From contig NC_052399.1 in assembly GCF_009389715.1 (NCBI RefSeq), positions 19,285,646-19,349,645 of the forward strand: a stretch of 64,000 nt of DNA, written 5' to 3'. The position numbers were made by a program, and so were the translations under genes. Under the pieces are notes generated by a model. The model did not search any database, was not told where the DNA came from, and was given only the letters and a program-made list of their open reading frames with translations. The DNA comes from Phoenix dactylifera. Its lineage: Eukaryota; Streptophyta; Magnoliopsida; Arecales; Arecaceae. This document shows, piece by piece, positions 59,492 to 64,000 of the stretch (positions are counted from its first letter, which is position 1; the number at the start of each line of letters is the position of its first letter).

Positions 59492-62400
59492 TCAATCCGA
59501 GAACAAGGCAGGAAACTTCTCTCTCATCTCCTCCTCCAGCTCCCAAGTAGCTTCTCTCTCACTGTGATTGCTCCACTGCACCTTTACATAAGGAATCGTA
59601 CGCCTCCTCAAAACTTGGTCCTTCCTATCCACTATACGGATAGGCTGCTCAACATAAGAAAGATCTGCGCGGAGTTGCAAAGGTGCCACTTCAATCACAT
59701 GACTGGGATCAGCAATATACCTCCTCAACATAGAGACATGAAAAACAGAATGAACTCCCGATAGAGCAGGTGGAAGTGCCAGTCTATAAGCAACAGATCC
59801 AACTCTCTCGAGAATCTCGAAGGGTCCCACATATCTCGGACTGAGCTTGCCTCGAACTCCAAACCGCATGATCCCTTTAGAAGGGGATACTCTAAGGAAC
59901 ACATGATCTCCGACCTGAAATTCCAATTCTCGCCTCCTGATATCTGCATAGCTTTTCTGTCTGCTCTGAGCTGCTCGGAGTCGTTCTCTGATCAACTGAA
60001 TCTTTTCCACTGTCTGCTGTACCATCTCTGGACCCAAGATCTTCCTCTCCCCCACATCATCCCAACAGATAGGCGATCTGCACTTCCTACCATATAGAGC
60101 CTCATAAGGAGCCATCTGTATGCTTGCCTGGTAGCTATTATTATAAGCAAACTCTACCAGTGACAAGTGATGATCCCAAGAGCCCCTCATATCAATAGAG
60201 CAGGCTCTCAGCATATCCTCTAGAATCTGGATGGTCCTCTCAGACTGTCCATCTGTCTGTGGATGAAAGGCTGTACTGAAGCTAAGGGTGGTCCCCAAAG
60301 CTCTGTGCAAGCTGCCCCAGAAATGTGCCACAAACCGGGAATCTCTGTCTGATACAATGGATACTGGAACTCCGTGCAGCCGTACTATCTGCTCGATATA
60401 TAATTCTGCCAGCTTCTCCAGTGTCATCCCAGTCTTGATTGCCAGAAAATGAGCTGTTTTGGTCAGTCTGTCTACGATCACCCAGACTGAATCATGACCT
60501 CTAAGGGTACGAGGTAGTCCTGATACGAAATCCATAGTGACATGCTCCCATTTCCACTCTGGAATCGGCAGAGGCTGTAGCATACCTGCTGGTCTCTGAT
60601 GCTCAATCTTAACTTGCTGACAAGTTAAGCATTGAGATACATGCTGGGCAATCTCCCTCTTCATGTTATTCCACCAAAACACCGCTTTCAGATCCTTGTA
60701 CATCTTGGTACTGCCTGGGTGCACTGTATATCCCGTACTGTGAGCTTCATCCATGATTTCCTTCTTCAGACCAGGATTATCTGGAACACAGATTCTGTTA
60801 ATAAACCTCAAAGAGCCATCTTCATGTATACGGAAATCTGACTGTGTACCAGACTCGATATCCCTCCTGATCTTCTGGAGTCGAGGGTCATCCACTTGCG
60901 CTGCCTTAATTCTATCAATAAGTGTAGGCTGGACTCGCAAGTTTGCCAATTTCATAGTAGCCTCATGTAGATACACCTCTATCTCTGCTCTCCTCAGATC
61001 TTCCAGAATATCCTTCTGAGTAGTAATCAAGGCTGCAATATTTCCTGAAGATTTCCGGCTCAGTGCATCTGCTACTACATTTGCCTTTCCAGGGTGATAG
61101 TGGATAGTCAGATCATAATCTTTTAACAACTCTAGCCACCTCCTCTGTCTCATGTTCAGCTCTTTTTGAGTAAAGAGATATTTCAGGCTTTTATGATCAG
61201 TATATACCTGACATGTCTCTCCATACAAATAGTGCCTCCATAATTTCAGAGCAAATACAACTGCTGCAAGCTCGAGATCATGTGTGGGATAGTTTTCTTC
61301 ATAAGGCTTGAGCTGTCTAGAGGCGTAGGCAATAACTTTTCCATTCTGCATCAGCACACAGCCCAAACCCTTCTTGGAGGCATCACTGTAAATAATATAA
61401 TCAACACCCGTGACTGGCAGAGTCAAAATAGGTGCTGACACTAGCCGGCGCTTCAATTCCTCGAAGCTCTTCTCACACTGATCCGACCACTCGAATTTCA
61501 CTCCTTTGCGAGTGAGTCGAGTCAAGGGCCCAGCAATACTAGAGAAGCCTTCTACAAATCTTCTGTAATAGCCGGCTAATCCAAGAAAACTGCGTATCTC
61601 TGATACATTTGTCGGTCTGCTCCAGTCAACTACAGCTTCGATCTTCTTCGGGTCAACCATAATTCCTTCTTTAGATACCACATGCCCCAAGAACATCACC
61701 TGATCCAGCCAGAACTGACATTTCTTCAGTTTCCCATACAATTGATTCTGTCTCAAAATTTCCAAAACAATTTTCAAGTGTTGCTCATGCTCAGTATGAC
61801 TCTTGGAATAGATTAAGATGTCATCAATAAACACAATTACAAATTTGTCCAAGAAAGGTTTAAATACCCTGTTCATCAGATCCATAAATGCAGCTGGAGC
61901 ATTTGTCAACCCGAAAGGCATCACCAGATACTCATAATGGCCATATCTGGTGCGGAAGGCAGTCTTGGCTATATCAGACTCCTTTATCCTCAACTGATGA
62001 TATCCAGATCGCAGATCAATCTTTGAAAACACCTGGGCACCCTGAAGCTGATCAAACAAGTCATCAATCCGGGGTAGGAGGTACCTGTTCTTGATAGTCA
62101 CTTTGTTAATTTCCCGAAAATCAATGCATAGCCTCATACTGCCGTCCTTCTTCCTCACAAATAACACTGGTGCACCCCAAGGAGAGACACTGGGTCGAAT
62201 GAAACCCAGATCCAATAGCTCCTGCAACTGTTCCTTCAGTTCTTTTAGTTCAGCCGGGGCCATTCTGTAAGGAGGTCTAGATATGGGTGCCGTACCAGGG
62301 TTTAGATCAATGGCAAATTCCACCTCTCTAACTGGTGGTAAACCAGGAAGCTCATCAGGAAAAACATCAGGGTATTCCCTGACCACGGTTATGTCTTCAA

Positions 62401-62932
62401 TTTTCTGTTCCGACTGCTCAGAATCCATGACAGCTGCCATATACACAGAGCACCCCTTCCTGAGAGACCGAATACCCTGTAAGGCTGCCACTATCTGAGG
62501 GGAGACACACTCTCCATCACCCACAAAATAAAACTCTTCAATGTCAGGGATTCGGAAAGTCACCCGCTTCGAGAAGCAGTCAATGGTAGCGTGATATATA
62601 GCTAACCAATCCATACCCAGAATTAAATCAAATTCATGTAAGTCCATGACAATAAGGTCAGCTTTCAAGTCTCTACCCTCTACAATTACTGGGCAAGACT
62701 TGCATATCAGTGAGGTGATCATCTTACCCCCAGCTGGGGTACTCACACATAATTCCCTCTCCAAGGGTGAGCAAAATATATCATGCTTATGCACATATGT
62801 AGATGAAATAAAAGAGTGTGTGGCCCCTGAGTCGAATAGTGCATATGCATAAGTAGAATGTACTAATAAGGTACCTGTCACTGCCGTGTTGGATGCCTGA
62901 GCATCCTGCTGTGTCAGTGCATATACCCGTCC
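59492..62932 (-). CDS. Pol polyprotein of the Tekay element: PR-RT-RH-IN-chromodomain
   Basis: The frame is intact over 1129 codons from Met at 62881, and continues upstream in frame to the UAG at 62933-62935. Numbered from that Met: an aspartic protease with [11 protein letters not shown] near residues 16-26; reverse transcriptase with [20 protein letters not shown] and the catalytic FIDD box; RNase H beginning at [14 protein letters not shown] and including [10 protein letters not shown]; integrase with an HHCC zinc region ([10 protein letters not shown]...CLTCQQVK), MDFVSGLP, and DRDSRF and [10 protein letters not shown] for the DDE triad. The last about 60 residues ([20 protein letters not shown] ... 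[12 protein letters not shown]) form a chromodomain that would steer integration to heterochromatin. No internal stop or frameshift is present. Confidence 0.95.
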   Translation of the reverse strand, partial: GRVYALTQQDAQASNTAVTGTLLVHSTYAYALFDSGATHSFISSTYVHKHDIFCSPLERELCVSTPAGGKMITSLICKSCPVIVEGRDLKADLIVMDLHEFDLILGMDWLAIYHATIDCFSKRVTFRIPDIEEFYFVGDGECVSPQIVAALQGIRSLRKGCSVYMAAVMDSEQSEQKIEDITVVREYPDVFPDELPGLPPVREVEFAIDLNPGTAPISRPPYRMAPAELKELKEQLQELLDLGFIRPSVSPWGAPVLFVRKKDGSMRLCIDFREINKVTIKNRYLLPRIDDLFDQLQGAQVFSKIDLRSGYHQLRIKESDIAKTAFRTRYGHYEYLVMPFGLTNAPAAFMDLMNRVFKPFLDKFVIVFIDDILIYSKSHTEHEQHLKIVLEILRQNQLYGKLKKCQFWLDQVMFLGHVVSKEGIMVDPKKIEAVVDWSRPTNVSEIRSFLGLAGYYRRFVEGFSSIAGPLTRLTRKGVKFEWSDQCEKSFEELKRRLVSAPILTLPVTGVDYIIYSDASKKGLGCVLMQNGKVIAYASRQLKPYEENYPTHDLELAAVVFALKLWRHYLYGETCQVYTDHKSLKYLFTQKELNMRQRRWLELLKDYDLTIHYHPGKANVVADALSRKSSGNIAALITTQKDILEDLRRAEIEVYLHEATMKLANLRVQPTLIDRIKAAQVDDPRLQKIRRDIESGTQSDFRIHEDGSLRFINRICVPDNPGLKKEIMDEAHSTGYTVHPGSTKMYKDLKAVFWWNNMKREIAQHVSQCLTCQQVKIEHQRPAGMLQPLPIPEWKWEHVTMDFVSGLPRTLRGHDSVWVIVDRLTKTAHFLAIKTGMTLEKLAELYIEQIVRLHGVPVSIVSDRDSRFVAHFWGSLHRALGTTLSFSTAFHPQTDGQSERTIQILEDMLRACSIDMRGSWDHHLSLVEFAYNNSYQASIQMAPYEALYGRKCRSPICWDDVGERKILGPEMVQQTVEKIQLIRERLRAAQSRQKSYADIRRRELEFQVGDHVFLRVSPSKGIMRFGVRGKLSPRYVGPFEILERVGSVAYRLALPPALSGVHSVFHVSMLRRYIADPSHVIEVAPLQLRADLSYVEQPIRIVDRKDQVLRRRTIPYVKVQWSNHSEREATWELEEEMREKFPALFSD

Positions 62933-62935
62933 CTA
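62933..62935 (-). other. Single UAG between gag and pol, same frame
   Basis: The gag frame (ending GGGSRT) and the pol frame (starting [15 protein letters not shown]) are the same frame with only this TAG, followed by GGA, between them. Related elements often have one continuous gag-pol frame here (from memory), so a CAG-to-TAG change is likely; programmed readthrough is the alternative. Confidence 0.8.
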
Positions 62936-64000
62936 GGTGCGAGACCCTCCTCCTGTCTGCTGTCTGGGAGCGGCTGGCTGAGAAATCTGTGCTGGATCAG
63001 GGGGAATCTGCCGCTGAGGAGCCCTAGCGCTCGGTGGCCTCTGCACAAATCCGGCCCGGGGACAACTAGAAATCCTGTGGCCCGGCTGACCACACCCATA
63101 ACAGACAATAGTCCTAGACTGGGTCTGAGGACACTGAGCCATCTTGTGGCCCTGTTGGCCACATCTGTAACATGCCCCGATACCAGGCCGTGTCTGAAGA
63201 CACTCAACAGCTCTATGTCCAGTCTGGCCACACTTGAAGCACATTCCTGATATCCCCCTGCGATCCGGTGCAGTCCTCCCATATGGAACTCGCTGCCCTG
63301 CTCCTGGACGGAACTGCATAGGTCGGCGCAGATGCCGCTCACTGTCAGAGTCAAAGTCCCTGTTCCTCTTTGACTTCCCTTTCTGAGCATCCTGTGTCTC
63401 CTTCCAGATGATCTCCATATTTTTAGCTCTGTCAACTAGGTCATCATAATCAGTCGAGTGAACAGCAGCTAAACCCTGACGCAGGCGAGGCCTCAGTCCT
63501 TCCTCAAATCTACTCATCCTAGATTTAGGGTCTTGGACAAGAGATGGTGCAAAACGTGACAGTCGATCGAACTCAGCCTCATAATCCTCCACAGTCATAC
63601 TCCCCTGAGAGAGACTCAGAAACTCCCTCTCCAACTCCCTGATACGACTGGAAGGGAAATACTTGGAGTAGAAGGCCATGCGGAATCCCGGCCAGGTCAC
63701 ATATCCTGCATCCTGCATCATAGTCCTCTCCACAGACTCCCACCAATGATGAGCCCGGTCCTGAAGCATATAGGTGGCAAATCTGATCTTCTCCTCCTCA
63801 GTACAACCCATGGCCCTGAAAGCCTTCTCCATCTCATCTATCCACCATTCGGCCTCTTGGGGATCGGTAGTTCCCTTGAAGGCCGGAGGAGCCAACTTCC
63901 GGAATTCTGCAATGCTCCTCCCCTGATCCGACGAGCTAGCAGAGGGATGCTGTGGATGTGGGTCCCTCTGCTGTCTGACCAGCTCAATCACCTCCCTGAC
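62933..64000 (-). CDS. Gag of the Tekay element, 5'-truncated by the window edge
   Basis: The reading frame is open to the edge and contains at least 355 codons. The retrotransposon gag domain (PPAFKGTTDPQEAEWWIDEM, ATYMLQDRAHHWWESVERTM) is followed by a basic linker and three CCHC zinc knuckles, CFKCGQTGHRAVEC, CYRCGQQGHKMAQC and CYGCGQPGHRISSC, that would bind element RNA. It ends with a UAG, directly in frame with pol. Confidence 0.92.
   Translation of the reverse strand, partial: VREVIELVRQQRDPHPQHPSASSSDQGRSIAEFRKLAPPAFKGTTDPQEAEWWIDEMEKAFRAMGCTEEEKIRFATYMLQDRAHHWWESVERTMMQDAGYVTWPGFRMAFYSKYFPSSRIRELEREFLSLSQGSMTVEDYEAEFDRLSRFAPSLVQDPKSRMSRFEEGLRPRLRQGLAAVHSTDYDDLVDRAKNMEIIWKETQDAQKGKSKRNRDFDSDSERHLRRPMQFRPGAGQRVPYGRTAPDRRGISGMCFKCGQTGHRAVECLQTRPGIGACYRCGQQGHKMAQCPQTQSRTIVCYGCGQPGHRISSCPRAGFVQRPPSARAPQRQIPPDPAQISQPAAPRQQTGGGSRT

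Larger units (their letters stand above)
57095..64000 (-). mobile_element. Tekay-lineage chromovirus LTR retrotransposon, 5' part outside the window
   Basis: On the minus strand, gag (from beyond 64000 to 62933), pol (62932-59492), a short untranslated tail and the 3' LTR (59443-57095) follow in the order of a Ty3/gypsy element. The integrase C-terminus carries a chromodomain, which defines chromoviruses; Tekay is inferred from the overall sequence pattern and LTR ends. The 5' LTR and start of gag lie outside the window. A 5-bp flank GGACC (57090-57094) is the candidate target duplication, uncheckable here. Confidence 0.92.

Overview
The window is nuclear DNA of a flowering plant. It has multi-exon genes with GT-AG introns, a plastid-type magnesium chelatase gene, CLE peptide genes and plant-type LTR retrotransposons of the Tat and Tekay lineages. 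A monocot (possibly non-grass) is my guess from the overall feel of the genes and elements; the sequence alone does not prove it. About 10% is protein-coding exon; the rest is introns, AT-rich spacer and many transposon remains.

Layout. 0.9-1.25 kb: a possible last exon of an unrecognised minus-strand gene. 2.3-4.5 kb: a BET-type bromodomain gene (GTE family, minus). 5.1-5.75 kb: a broken LINE RNase H fragment. 6.1-7.05 kb: a solo LTR. 9.5-10.3 kb: a 92-bp duplication and a MITE. 10.5-15.0 kb: a complete non-autonomous Tat-lineage LTR element with a gag ORF, no pol and a perfect GTATC target duplication. 16.8-24.2 kb: a five-exon GDSL esterase gene (CPRD49/IAH1 type, plus) with a 4.9-kb intron carrying a SINE. 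25.8 and 33.2 kb: two minus-strand CLE peptide genes, the first intact, the second apparently frameshifted. 28.4-32.8 kb: LTR, SINE and hAT-like remains. 35.6-37.15 kb: a cryptic triplet tract, a LINE tail and a 76-bp triplication. 38.1-46.7 kb: a nine-exon SPD1/Ycf45-type ATPase gene (minus). 47.9-48.3 kb: a small ORF with a KEN box. 49.0-51.7 kb: a tandem duplication, a nested hAT-like element and a LINE remnant. 53.7-55.3 kb: CHLI, the ATPase subunit of magnesium chelatase (plus). 57.1-64.0 kb: the 3' LTR, pol and most of gag of a Tekay chromovirus (minus), running off the right edge.

The genes are independent eukaryotic units, not an operon. Two, CHLI and SPD1, are plastid-related: chlorophyll synthesis and early plastid development. 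I see no rRNA, no convincing tRNA and no CRISPR array. I found no clearly new molecular system. The most useful observations are the CLE pair with one frameshifted copy, the Tat-type element whose 5' LTR lost its U3 by a 4-bp microhomology deletion, the decamer array open in several frames, and the single UAG separating an otherwise in-frame gag and pol.
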